Shown: in pieces, positions 16,311 to 25,144 of the stretch | Layout: every line of letters begins with the position of its first letter | Numbering within the stretch: the stretch's first letter is position 1 | Source of the DNA: Bacteroidales bacterium | Lineage (GTDB): Bacteria > Bacteroidota > Bacteroidia > Bacteroidales > F082 | Assembly (NCBI GenBank): GCA_016282015.1 | Contig: JAEEJS010000064.1 | Location: 49,565 to 113,564, forward strand | Direction of reading: 5' to 3' | Length of the DNA stretch: 64,000 bases | The notes under the pieces: generated by a model | What the model saw: the letters and a program-made list of their open reading frames with translations, nothing else | Databases searched by the model: none | Told to the model about the DNA's origin: nothing | Translations under genes and position numbers: made by a program

Positions 16311-17570
16311 ATGAGAATACTCTGGATTACTAATATAGTTTTTCCTGAAGCCATGCGGCTATTAAAGGGTAATGGTGCTCTCAAGGCTAGTGGGGGGTGG
16401 ATGTTGGGTGCTGCAGAGAATCTTGTGAAACAAGAAGATGTAAGTCTTGTGGTAGCCACTGTTTCGCCAGATGTGAAGGAGCTTACAAACCTTAAAGGGG
16501 ATAGGATTGAATATTATCTTTTACCTTATGGTAAAGGTAATAATAAATACAATTCAGAATATGAACGATATTGGCTGGAAGTACAAAAGCAAGTAAAGCC
16601 GGATATTATTCATATTCATGGGAGTGAGTTCACTCATGGACTAGCGTATGTAAGAGCATGTGGCAATCACCATGTTGTAGTTAGTATCCAGGGGCTTGTT
16701 GGTATTTATGAACGTTATTATTATTCAGGCCTGACCAAGGGTGAAATTCTTTGTAATTTTACATTACGGAGCATTCTAGGACGTAGTTCATTTAATGGAA
16801 GACGTTCATTCTATAATCGCGGAGCGCTGGAAAAAGAATTATTTCAAAGTGTTGAACATATAATTGGTAGGACTTCTTGGGATAGGGCTCACAGCTGGGC
16901 TTTTAATCCCAATGCACAGTATCATAAAGTAGGAGAAACATTACGTCCTGAATTCTATAATGGTCAATGGGATTTTTCAAATTGTATACGCCATAGTATC
17001 TTTCTAAGTCAAGCTAATTATTCAGTGAAAGGATTGCACATGGTGTTGCGAGCAATGCCTCTAGTTTTACGTCAATTCCCTGACGCAGTATTACGTGTCG
17101 CAGGTTCTGATATAACTAAGCATAATACGTTCAAAGATTTTGTTAATTATACAGATTATGGACGTATTATTTATCGCATGATAAAAGATAAAGGTTTGAA
17201 GAACGTTGTGACATTTACGGGGCCTCTTGATGGCGAAGGGATGAAACAAGAGTATTTGCTCTCTAATGTTTTTGTTTGTCCCTCTACAATAGAAAATTCT
17301 CCAAATTCTCTTGGCGAAGCTCAGATTTTAGGTGTTCCAGTAATCTCTTCGTATGTTGGAGGTGTAGTAGATATGATGAGCGGGGATGAAAATCATCTAT
17401 ATAGATTTGAGGAAATTGAGATGTTAGCCGCAAAAATTTGCGAGGTCTTTTCTGCAGGTGATAACCAACCTCAATTGTACAAAATGCGTGAGATGGCATT
17501 ACTTCGACACAATCCGGAAAGAAACAATGCGGATTTATTGAACGTATATAAACGAATTTCAAAGAACTGA
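16311..17570 (+). CDS. Glycosyltransferase, GT4 (GT-B fold)
   Basis: A 419-aa GT-B glycosyltransferase: N-terminal MRILWITNIVFPEA and glycine-rich GGWMLGAAENL, PDIIHIHGSEF in the middle, and in the C-terminal Rossmann half STIENSPNSLGEAQILGVPVISS, the family's E-x7-E-like donor site. It would transfer one sugar of the repeat unit on the cytoplasmic face. The donor cannot be told. It is 4 nt after wzx, so probably translationally linked. Confidence 0.85.
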   Translation: MRILWITNIVFPEAMRLLKGNGALKASGGWMLGAAENLVKQEDVSLVVATVSPDVKELTNLKGDRIEYYLLPYGKGNNKYNSEYERYWLEVQKQVKPDIIHIHGSEFTHGLAYVRACGNHHVVVSIQGLVGIYERYYYSGLTKGEILCNFTLRSILGRSSFNGRRSFYNRGALEKELFQSVEHIIGRTSWDRAHSWAFNPNAQYHKVGETLRPEFYNGQWDFSNCIRHSIFLSQANYSVKGLHMVLRAMPLVLRQFPDAVLRVAGSDITKHNTFKDFVNYTDYGRIIYRMIKDKGLKNVVTFTGPLDGEGMKQEYLLSNVFVCPSTIENSPNSLGEAQILGVPVISSYVGGVVDMMSGDENHLYRFEEIEMLAAKICEVFSAGDNQPQLYKMREMALLRHNPERNNADLLNVYKRISKN

Positions 17571-17589
17571 GCTAACACACAATCAAAAG

Positions 17590-18666
17590 ATGATAGAAGC
17601 TCTAATAGTTGCTCTAATAGCAGTTATACTTGCATACCTTAGTGGACGAGAAAAGAAACATTCATATTTGTTGCTTACTGCGTTTGCAATTCTCACCACA
17701 TTCCTGTCGTTAGGGTATTATTGGGGGAACGATGTGGCAATGTATGAGAAGTGGTTTGAAGGGTTTGAAAATTCGGGTATTTCATGGTGGAATTTTTCCC
17801 AATATGATTCATTTGCACAAAAAGAATATGGCTTTGTATGCATAAATTTGTTGTTGAAACCATTTGGGTTCTGGGGTATGCGAGCTATCCTTTTCATTGT
17901 AGAGAATGCTATTGTTTATTGGTTTATTAAATCGCATGTAAATAAAAAATGGCATTGGCTTGCTGTTTTCATTTATGTATTTAATCCCAATTTTTGGGTG
18001 CTTAGTTCCAGCATGATGCGCCAATGGCTGGCAATGTGTGTTATACTTTTAAGTATCATGTGTTTGGAAAAAGGAAAAATATTCCGATATCTTTTGTTGG
18101 TGTTACTCGCTTTTTCTATCCATTTCAGTGCTGTAGTAGGATTGGTATTCTTGCCGTTATCATTTTTGCAGAAAAAAAATTCAATGCGATCGTTTGTTAT
18201 ACTTATAGCTTGTTTGATTGTTTTCTGGGTATTATCGCCATTTTTTATAGATTATGTTGTACTCTTCCTGAAGGCTGAAGATTTTTATCTGACTTATATG
18301 GATACCCATGGAGGAATTGGTATAACTAGTATTGTCTTTTTCATCATTAACACATTTATACTTTATAGTTCTGTTAAGACCAAACAACATAATAATCTAG
18401 CGTGCTGGATAGTGGTTCTTCACGCATTGGTAATGCCGCTACTTACTTATGGTGAATTAATTTCAAGAATAGGTCTTTATTTTACAATCTTTTCGATGGT
18501 ATCTTTTCCATTGTTTATGGATAATCCCAGAATCGATAAAGCAATTAAAAGCACTTTGATGTCAGTAGTAGTAATGTATTATATCTATGCATTCTTCTTT
18601 TTCTTTAATAGCCCGACTTGGGTTAGAGCATACGGGACATATCAAACAGTAATTGGAAGATTGTAG
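17590..18666 (+). CDS. wzy: EpsG-family polysaccharide polymerase (Wzy candidate)
   Basis: A 358-aa integral membrane protein with about 9-11 hydrophobic segments. It has the EpsG-type features NDVAMYEKWF, KEYGFVCINLLLKPFG, MMRQWLAMC and FSIHFSAVVGLV (the RQ...H-S pattern of the family). As the only such protein in the main block, it is the best candidate polymerase. Short A+T-rich inverted repeat AAGAAAAA/TTTTTCTT (18670-18700) lies just after it but is too weak to call a terminator. Confidence 0.75.
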   Translation: MIEALIVALIAVILAYLSGREKKHSYLLLTAFAILTTFLSLGYYWGNDVAMYEKWFEGFENSGISWWNFSQYDSFAQKEYGFVCINLLLKPFGFWGMRAILFIVENAIVYWFIKSHVNKKWHWLAVFIYVFNPNFWVLSSSMMRQWLAMCVILLSIMCLEKGKIFRYLLLVLLAFSIHFSAVVGLVFLPLSFLQKKNSMRSFVILIACLIVFWVLSPFFIDYVVLFLKAEDFYLTYMDTHGGIGITSIVFFIINTFILYSSVKTKQHNNLACWIVVLHALVMPLLTYGELISRIGLYFTIFSMVSFPLFMDNPRIDKAIKSTLMSVVVMYYIYAFFFFFNSPTWVRAYGTYQTVIGRL

Positions 18667-18761
18667 TAAAAGAAAAATATATGGATTTATTCTTTTTCTT
18701 CGGATAAAAATGATTTTGGTATTATCTAAAATACAGTTGTTTTAAAGAAATAATTTTTATT

Positions 18762-20009
18762 ATGCATGTCATTGTTGTGACTGGGTATTATTATCCTTTT
18801 CTGCCACCTCCCGGGAGATGTATTAGCCCGTATATAGATAATCTGGCTCTTACTCATGAATTGGAAATAATATGCTCGGTTTATGATAGGAGATTTAGCG
18901 ATGATTTTATTAATGGGAATATAAGATTAAACTTTGTAGATGGCTTTTCTAATAAAATGAAGTCTTATATACATACAAATAGGGCTTTAGACAAGCATCC
19001 CATTAAAACAAGCATGGTCTCATGGATATATCGTGCAGGGAGATTCCTATTCTCATGGTTTAAAAAAGATGCCTATGAAGACTCTTCTATGGTTAAGCCA
19101 ATGTATGACAGATTGGAAAAATTGCACAAAGATAGGTCTATTGATGTCGTAATTAGTGTGTCATTCCCCTTTTATTCACATGTTGCGGCATATAAATTCA
19201 AACAAAAGCATCCAGAGGTCCGATGGGTTACATTTACCACAGACCCTTTTGCTTATAATGAAGCAAATCCTGTTGCTGATTATAAAAGGAGAAGAGCCAT
19301 CGCTTTAGAGCAGAAAATATATGACACGTGTGACTATTGCATTTCGACGGAGGAGCTTTATGCGAATCTAATTGACGATTTTAAGATAGACTCTTCCAAG
19401 GTTCTTAAATTACCGTTCCTATTAACTACAAATCCCACTGACGACAATACGCCTAAAACCCAAGAACGCAGCAAACCTGTAGAGATACTATATGCTGGAT
19501 ACCTTTATCATAAGATTCGAAATCCAAAACTCATGATGGAGGTGTTTTGCTCTTTACCTGACATCAATTTTAACATGAATGTTGCGGGCGACAGAATATG
19601 CCGAAAGTACTTGGCGGGGCAGTTTCCTTCACACATTAAAATCAGGGGACTCGTATCACGTGAAAAGTATTTGGAATTATTGACTGTTAATGACGTTTTT
19701 GTAAATTTAAGCAATACAATTCGTCTTCAAGCTCCTAGTAAATTACTTGAGTTGGTTTCAACTGGAAAACCCATTATTAATTTTTATCATCATGAGGATT
19801 CTGGGTACCATATTGTTGAGAAATATCCTTTAGGCATCAATGTGTCGTGTAAACTCTCCGTTAAAACCATTGTTGAGAAGTTGAAACTATTTATAAAAGA
19901 GAATGCCAAGAAACGATTGTCTTACACCCAAATATGTGACTATTATCCTGATTATCTTTTTGAAAACCAACTACCTATTGTAAAAAAAGTAATAACGGGC
20001 GACATATAG
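18762..20009 (+). CDS. Glycosyltransferase, GT4-like
   Basis: A 415-aa GT-B-type protein starting MHVIVVTGYYYPFLPPPGRC. It has PFYSHVAAYKFKQKHP in the N-terminal domain, then DYCISTEELY and EILYAGYLYHKIRNPKLMMEVF in the C-terminal domain. It ends with a donor-site-like stretch (LQAPSKLLELVSTGKPIINFY). Acceptor and donor unknown. The 95 bp before it are A+T-rich and hold no recognised signal. Probably part of the same operon. Confidence 0.78.
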   Translation: MHVIVVTGYYYPFLPPPGRCISPYIDNLALTHELEIICSVYDRRFSDDFINGNIRLNFVDGFSNKMKSYIHTNRALDKHPIKTSMVSWIYRAGRFLFSWFKKDAYEDSSMVKPMYDRLEKLHKDRSIDVVISVSFPFYSHVAAYKFKQKHPEVRWVTFTTDPFAYNEANPVADYKRRRAIALEQKIYDTCDYCISTEELYANLIDDFKIDSSKVLKLPFLLTTNPTDDNTPKTQERSKPVEILYAGYLYHKIRNPKLMMEVFCSLPDINFNMNVAGDRICRKYLAGQFPSHIKIRGLVSREKYLELLTVNDVFVNLSNTIRLQAPSKLLELVSTGKPIINFYHHEDSGYHIVEKYPLGINVSCKLSVKTIVEKLKLFIKENAKKRLSYTQICDYYPDYLFENQLPIVKKVITGDI

Positions 20010-20014
20010 TATCT

Positions 20015-21142
20015 ATGTTTATGGGCAACTCAAAGATTCAACTTTTATATATTACCGACACATTTAGGCAGAGATCCGGTGTTACTGCTGTCATTAAAAA
20101 CTACATGACGCATTTTGACTGGACTAGAATTCAAGTGGATCTATTGGTCAATGATATTAGCGAGGCAGAAAGTGTAGAACAAATGCGACAATTGGGCGCA
20201 AATGTATATTTTATGCCTGTACTAGGGCTCAAAAATGCATGTTCTTTTGTAAGGTTTATTAATAAGTTCTTTGATGAGCACCATTACGATATCGTTCATT
20301 CCCATTATTTTCAATTAGATAATATCGTTTTCCCCATTGCAAAAAGAAAATGTGGCAGTATATGCATCTCACACAGCCACAGTACGAAATACTCGGAATA
20401 CTTTTTAAAGGGAATTCGAAATAGGTTATTATGTTTGAATATTGGTAATGTGGCTGATGTGTGGGCGGCATGTTCGAATGTGGCGGGGCAATTTTTATTT
20501 GGGAACCATTTTATTGATAGTCCTAAAAAGCTTATAGTAAGAAATTGTATTGAATGTGCGGAATATGTGTTTGATCCGATAGAACGAAAACGAAAACGAG
20601 AAGAATTTGACATCGCTGATACGGATGTCGTTATCGGACACGTAGGAAGGATGGCCCCCCCTAAGAATCCTCTCTTCCTAATAGATATTATACATGAACT
20701 ATCCAGTATTGACAACAGGTTCCGTTTATTGATGGTTGGTAATGGCCCGATGGAAAATGAAATCAAAGAGAAAGTATATAAGTTAGGAATAGAAGATAAA
20801 GTATTATTTGCAGGTGTGAGAAACGATGTGCCTAAGTTACTAAATGCATTTGACCTTTTTGTTTTTCCATCTCTTTATGAGGGTCTTGGAATAGTGGCTG
20901 TTGAGGCACAGGCAAATGGGCTGAATTGTCTTGTTTCTGACAATGTGCCCGAAGAAGTTGATTTAACCGGCATTAAACGACTTGATCTTAAAGTCGGTGC
21001 TTCCACATGGGCCAATGAGATTGAAAAAATGTCAATCGAACGGAGTGTGGAGCAATATAAGACTGTATTTGATGCAGGGTATGATATTCAATCTGCTGCT
21101 GATTCTTTGTTGGATTATTACTGTTATTTAATCAAACAATAG
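20015..21142 (+). CDS. Glycosyltransferase, GT4 family
   Basis: A 375-aa GT4 protein typical of Bacteroidales capsules: FRQRSGVTAVIKNYMTHFD at the N-terminus, HYDIVHSHYFQLD, a C-terminal half with GHVGRMAPPKNPLFLIDI, LLMVGNGPMENEIKE, and PSLYEGLGIVAVEAQANGL carrying the donor-binding E-x7-E. It follows the previous gene by 5 nt. Immediately downstream is a decayed cytidylyltransferase gene. Confidence 0.88.
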   Translation: MFMGNSKIQLLYITDTFRQRSGVTAVIKNYMTHFDWTRIQVDLLVNDISEAESVEQMRQLGANVYFMPVLGLKNACSFVRFINKFFDEHHYDIVHSHYFQLDNIVFPIAKRKCGSICISHSHSTKYSEYFLKGIRNRLLCLNIGNVADVWAACSNVAGQFLFGNHFIDSPKKLIVRNCIECAEYVFDPIERKRKREEFDIADTDVVIGHVGRMAPPKNPLFLIDIIHELSSIDNRFRLLMVGNGPMENEIKEKVYKLGIEDKVLFAGVRNDVPKLLNAFDLFVFPSLYEGLGIVAVEAQANGLNCLVSDNVPEEVDLTGIKRLDLKVGASTWANEIEKMSIERSVEQYKTVFDAGYDIQSAADSLLDYYCYLIKQ

Positions 21143-21144
21143 TT

Positions 21145-21353
21145 AAGAAAAAGACAATAACACACGATACTTACGATTTCCTTCATCAAGACCAAATATT
21201 TATTTATACGTTGGGCTAAAGAGATGGGGGATTATCTTATTGTTGAAAGGTGATTTATATTCCCAGAACAAAGGTGATATCCTCTACAATGCTGAGTGCA
21301 AAGAGTTAGGATACCGACAAAATTGGAGCTTTATTTTTATCGGGCAGCAATAA
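21145..21353 (+). pseudogene. Relic of a glycerol-3-phosphate-type cytidylyltransferase
   Basis: No full ORF is present, but three frames read in sequence give a family-like protein. KKKTITHDTYDFLHQD (from 21145) matches the N-terminal KKVITYGTFDLLH motif of TagD/TarD. KYLFIRWAKEMGDYLIV follows in a shifted frame and matches the LLRRAKELGDYLIVGVS region. Then NKGDILYNAECKELGYRQ in a third frame leads to TAA at 21351-21353. At least two frameshifts and stops show that it is dead, and most of the middle is lost. It lies right before licD and the CDP-polyol genes, so it fits a former CDP-glycerol route. Confidence 0.6.
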
Positions 21354-21364
21354 AAAAATAGAAT

Positions 21365-22189
21365 ATGAAGCATGTTTTAACTCCACTACAGGCAAAGTTG
21401 TTAGAGTTGTTAAAGTGGTTTGATGGTTTCTGCACGGAGAATAATCTCCGTTATTATGCAATAGGTGGAACTATGCTTGGAGCAATGAGACACCAAGGGT
21501 TTATTCCATGGGATGATGATATTGACGTAGGGATGCCGCGTAGAGACTTTGAAAAGTTGAAAGAATTTTCAAAGAATCAAAACGGAAGATTCAGATTCGA
21601 AACATACGATTCCGAGTCTGATGATTATTGTTATGCTTTTGATAAACTCTATGACACCACTACTACTTTGATTGAACATAAAAGAATCGATGTCGTTAGA
21701 GGTGTATATATAGATATTTTTCCGCTTGATGGTATTGGAAATACAAAAGATGAGGGATTCGATAATTATAACAGATTCAAAAAACTCAATCAATTATTTG
21801 AGACTTCAGTTAATGGAGTAAGAAGAGGTCGTTCGTTATACAAAAATGCTGCGGTTGTTTTATTTAAAATGATTCCAAATTTCATTCTCAATCAAAGGGC
21901 TTTACGAATTAAGATGAATGCCATATGCTCAAAATATGATTTCGATGAATGTAAATATGGAGGTAATTTTTTTGGAGCTTATTGGGAAAAGGAGATAGTT
22001 GAATTATCACTCTTTGGGAAGCCAACGTATTACCAATTTGAGGATATGATGATAGCTGGTCCTGAAAATGCAGATGGATACTTAACAAGTATTTATAACA
22101 ATTGGCATAAACTTCCTCCTATCGAAAAACAGGTGTCACATCATGAATTCACTTATTTGGATTTAAATAAATCGTATTTAATTAATTAA
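21365..22189 (+). CDS. LicD family phosphotransferase 2
   Basis: A 274-aa LicD protein. The motif YYAIGGTMLGAMRHQGFIPW (30-49) is followed by DDDIDVGMPRRDFEKL, and VYIDIFPLDGIG at about 118-129 is the other conserved block. It is predicted to transfer a phospho-group from a CDP-activated donor onto the glycan. It directly precedes the cytidylyltransferase and SDR genes that probably make that donor. The first LicD in this locus (13931) has the same length but divergent sequence. Confidence 0.88.
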   Translation: MKHVLTPLQAKLLELLKWFDGFCTENNLRYYAIGGTMLGAMRHQGFIPWDDDIDVGMPRRDFEKLKEFSKNQNGRFRFETYDSESDDYCYAFDKLYDTTTTLIEHKRIDVVRGVYIDIFPLDGIGNTKDEGFDNYNRFKKLNQLFETSVNGVRRGRSLYKNAAVVLFKMIPNFILNQRALRIKMNAICSKYDFDECKYGGNFFGAYWEKEIVELSLFGKPTYYQFEDMMIAGPENADGYLTSIYNNWHKLPPIEKQVSHHEFTYLDLNKSYLIN

Positions 22190-22208
22190 CAACTTAATTA
22201 AAGAATAA

Positions 22209-22802
22209 ATGTTTGGAGCGATTTTATTGGCAGCAGGAAGCGGAACAAGGTATCATGGGAAAAAACAGGATTTGATTTTTCATGGTAAACCAATATGGCG
22301 TTACGCTTACGAAACAGCATTATCTATTGTGGGAGAAAGTAATATTGTGGCAGTTGGTAAAGACATACCAGGTGGCGCAACGAGAACAGGTTCCGTCATG
22401 AATGGTCTTGCGGCGTTGCCGAAAGAAATTGATAGGGTTGTTCTTGTTGAGGCTGCCAGACCGATGGTGACCAAAGAACAAATAGAGCAAATCCTTAACG
22501 ACCCGTACCCCTCGTCAACCTTTGTTCGCCCTTTGGTGAATACTGTTATTTTTCGTGATGGAACGTATGTTAATAGAAATGACATGTATGACATGTTAAC
22601 TCCTCAGGCATTTGATAGGAAAATGCTGGAGGAAGCATACCTTAGCAACAAGTTTAATGATATGACCGACGAAACGAGGGTGATGTTTGAATTTCATGGT
22701 GTTAAGCCCCATTTTATAGAGACAGAGTCAAATCTTTTCAAAATCACCTATCCTGGTGATTTGAATATTATCGAATCAATATATATAAATCAAAATAAAT
22801 AG
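22209..22802 (+). CDS. IspD/TarI-like cytidylyltransferase
   Basis: A 197-aa protein with the nucleotide-binding signature LLAAGSGTRYHGKKQDL (6-22) and VLVEAARPMVTKEQI, where IspD-like enzymes carry D-x-ARP. It is shorter than IspD (about 230 aa). In Haemophilus Bcs1-type enzymes, an IspD-like domain plus an SDR domain make CDP-ribitol. Here the same pair is encoded by two adjacent genes (22209 and 22807). Predicted to form a CDP-polyol, probably CDP-ribitol or similar, as LicD donor. VEAARP replaces the usual VHDAARP, a possible change in substrate or activity. Confidence 0.75.
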   Translation: MFGAILLAAGSGTRYHGKKQDLIFHGKPIWRYAYETALSIVGESNIVAVGKDIPGGATRTGSVMNGLAALPKEIDRVVLVEAARPMVTKEQIEQILNDPYPSSTFVRPLVNTVIFRDGTYVNRNDMYDMLTPQAFDRKMLEEAYLSNKFNDMTDETRVMFEFHGVKPHFIETESNLFKITYPGDLNIIESIYINQNK

Positions 22803-22806
22803 AAAA

Positions 22807-23433
22807 ATGTCAAAGAAAGTTTTAATCACTGGCGGAAACGGTGGCATAGCTCAAGCTTTGAAGGAATTGCTTGAAGCTAATGGATATATAGTAAACGCTG
22901 CCTCAAGAACGGAACTCGATGTAACGGATTGGCAAAGCATTGAAAGCGTTATTAAAGATTTTGTTCCTGATATATTGGTGAACAACGCCGGGTACGTTGT
23001 GCCTCAGTCTGTCAAGCAAATGGACTTAGTGAACACCAAAAAGCATTTTGACATCAATGTGGGAGGCACTTTCTATTGCACAGGAATTGCACTGAAATAT
23101 AATCCTAACTTGCAGATTGTAAATATTGGTTCGGCTGCTTCCGTGGAGTCACATGCCACATGGAGCGAGTATTGTGCTTCGAAGGCGGCGGTGGTGATGG
23201 CCACCAAGTGCTGGGCTGAAGACGGTCTTTATGCTGCGGTTATATCTCCAGGAAGAACCCGCACGAAGATGCGCAAAAGCCTGTTCCCCGACGAGGATCA
23301 AAACACCCTTTTAGACCCGATGGATTTTGCAAAAGTGGTCATGAAAGCCATCCGTAAAGAATACCCTTCGGGTACGCACATCATTGTCAGAAAACAAAAT
23401 GTACAAGAGTTATTAAACAATAAATCCATATAG
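22807..23433 (+). CDS. SDR-family reductase of the CDP-polyol module
   Basis: A 208-aa classical short-chain dehydrogenase. TGGNGGIAQAL (8-18) is the cofactor motif, NNAGYV the structural motif, and SEYCASKAAVV the catalytic Tyr-x-x-x-Lys. It begins 4 nt after the cytidylyltransferase. By analogy with Bcs1/TarJ pathways it would reduce a ketose phosphate (for example ribulose-5-phosphate) to the polyol that is then cytidylylated. Substrate is inferred from the neighbour. Confidence 0.8.
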   Translation: MSKKVLITGGNGGIAQALKELLEANGYIVNAASRTELDVTDWQSIESVIKDFVPDILVNNAGYVVPQSVKQMDLVNTKKHFDINVGGTFYCTGIALKYNPNLQIVNIGSAASVESHATWSEYCASKAAVVMATKCWAEDGLYAAVISPGRTRTKMRKSLFPDEDQNTLLDPMDFAKVVMKAIRKEYPSGTHIIVRKQNVQELLNNKSI

Positions 23434-23434
23434 T

Positions 23435-23974
23435 ATGAATTGTTCAGATTATTTAGTAGATTTTTTAATCAAGCACGGTGTGACTGATGTTTTCGGTTAC
23501 GCGGGAGGTTATATTGTTCCATTCATGGACGCCCTTTATAAAAGAAGGGACGAAATCACAACTCATGTGTGCTATCACGAACAAGGGTGTGCGCTTGCTG
23601 CTGATGGTTTTGCAAGGACGAGTGGCAAAATAGGCGTTTATTTCACAACGTCTGGCCCTGGTGCTGTGAATGCATTTGGCGGCTTGGCCGACGCTTGGTT
23701 TGATGGGTATCCAATAATGGGTATCTGTGGTAATGTGCCGACCAATGAAATGAAAGGTTTTTCAGGCATCCGGCAGAATGGTTTCCAAGAAATGGATATC
23801 GTTTCAATGACCAGAAATATTACGAAATATTCGGTAACGGCAAATAGCGGCGAAGGCTTTGCTGAGATTGTCAACCGAGCATATAATATGGCTCTTCTTG
23901 GTCGTAAAGGCGGTGTTATTATTGATTTCCCGCTCGACATTCAGCAAGTAGAGATGGTTATCCCCAAGTATTAA
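23435..23974 (+). pseudogene. TPP-dependent enzyme, N-terminal (PYR) part, cut by an in-frame TAA
   Basis: The 179 codons hold the complete PYR domain of an acetolactate-synthase-like TPP enzyme. Catalytic Glu49 is in CYHEQGCALAADGFAR, followed by TSGPGAVNAFGGLADAW. The frame stops at TAA 23972-23974, in the interdomain linker. The next ORF starts at 23993 in exactly the same reading frame (18 nt later), and carries the other two domains. So either one nonsense mutation split a ~556-aa enzyme, or the two halves are made separately and reassemble. Such enzymes condense pyruvate-derived acetaldehyde with a keto group, as in branched sugars (YerE-like). Confidence 0.6.
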
Positions 23975-23992
23975 CACGAAAAACGAAACAAT

Positions 23993-25105
23993 ATGATATT
24001 TAAGACAGTTTTTAAGAAACCGGTACTTCTCGTTGGTAACGGTGTACGTACTGCTGATGCGGTTGATATGGTTCACGAGTTTGCGAAGAAAACAAATATC
24101 CCTTTGCTTACAACAATGAATGGTGTGGATCTTGCCCAAGATGATCTTCATATCGGTTTTATCGGCACTCATGGCAATCGTGTAGCCAATATGATTATGC
24201 GCGAATGCGATTTGATTGTATCAGTTGGTGCTCGCCTCAGCCTTCGTCAGGTGGGAAGATACACTGCCAATTTTGCGCCGCAGGCGCATCTGGTAAGGGC
24301 AGATATTGATGAATCGGAGTTGAGCCGCAACATTAAAGTTGATGAAGATAAGTTCCATACCGATGCTCGTGACTTCATGCGCAAGATTTTGGATGAACCC
24401 GTTGGCGATTTCAGCGCATGGAGGCAACAGTGTATGGAGGCAAAGGCGGTGCTTGACAACTATGATAAGCAACCCGGCAATTATGCTGTTGAGGCAATAG
24501 GCGCATTACTGCCTCCCAATGCCAACGTTTCAGTTGATGTGGGTATGCACCAGTGTTGGACAGCACAGTCGCTTGTGCTGAAAGGTTATAAAGGCCGTAT
24601 CCATATCAGTGGCGGCTATGGCACTATGGGTTGTAGCCTGCCATTTGCTATTGGTTCAGCAATCGCCAAGAAGAGCGAGCCTGTATTTTGCATTACTGGT
24701 GATGGTGGTTTCCAGATGAATATCCAAGAGTTGGAAACAGTGAAGAGAGAAAAACTTCCTGTCAAGATTTTCATTTTGAACAACCGCGTGCTTGGAAAGA
24801 TTAGCGAAACACAGCATTTCAGCCATGGCGACCGTTTCGCATGTACTGCTGTTTCTGGTGGTTATACTGTACCTGAATTTTTAAAGCTAGCTGAGGCATA
24901 CGGAATCAAAGCCGCAAAACTGGCTGACTATAATGATTTGGTCAATTACAAGGAATGGGTGACCGATTATGAACCATGTCTTTTTGATATTGCCTTGCCG
25001 GAAGATAGTTTGTTGACTCCTAAAATCAAGTGGGAAACTGGCAAGATTTCTCCTGCAATACCTGAAGATGTTGTTGAAAAAGTAATGTTTTTATTGAGGA
25101 AATAA
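23993..25105 (+). CDS. TPP-dependent enzyme, central and TPP-binding domains
   Basis: A 370-aa protein holding the central domain (KKPVLLVGNGVRTADAV onward) and the C-terminal PP domain with the TPP/Mg motif GDGGFQMNIQELETV...NNRVLG. It lacks the PYR domain, which is the preceding ORF in the same frame. The ATG at 23993 permits independent translation, and the split falls at a domain boundary, as in two-subunit TPP enzymes such as phosphonopyruvate or sulfopyruvate decarboxylase. No PEP mutase gene was seen nearby. Reassembled, the domain order is that of acetolactate synthase. Status (functional split or broken) is open. Confidence 0.65.
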   Translation: MIFKTVFKKPVLLVGNGVRTADAVDMVHEFAKKTNIPLLTTMNGVDLAQDDLHIGFIGTHGNRVANMIMRECDLIVSVGARLSLRQVGRYTANFAPQAHLVRADIDESELSRNIKVDEDKFHTDARDFMRKILDEPVGDFSAWRQQCMEAKAVLDNYDKQPGNYAVEAIGALLPPNANVSVDVGMHQCWTAQSLVLKGYKGRIHISGGYGTMGCSLPFAIGSAIAKKSEPVFCITGDGGFQMNIQELETVKREKLPVKIFILNNRVLGKISETQHFSHGDRFACTAVSGGYTVPEFLKLAEAYGIKAAKLADYNDLVNYKEWVTDYEPCLFDIALPEDSLLTPKIKWETGKISPAIPEDVVEKVMFLLRK

Positions 25106-25144
25106 TAGGGCGCAATAAAAAAGACGACTAATTCATTGTTACTT

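Noticed and set aside
23435..25105. Phosphonopyruvate decarboxylase (phosphonate capsule)
   Set aside because: The split TPP subunits and a cytidylyltransferase nearby suggested it, but there is no PEP mutase gene and the domain order with central domain fits acetolactate-synthase/YerE-like enzymes better.
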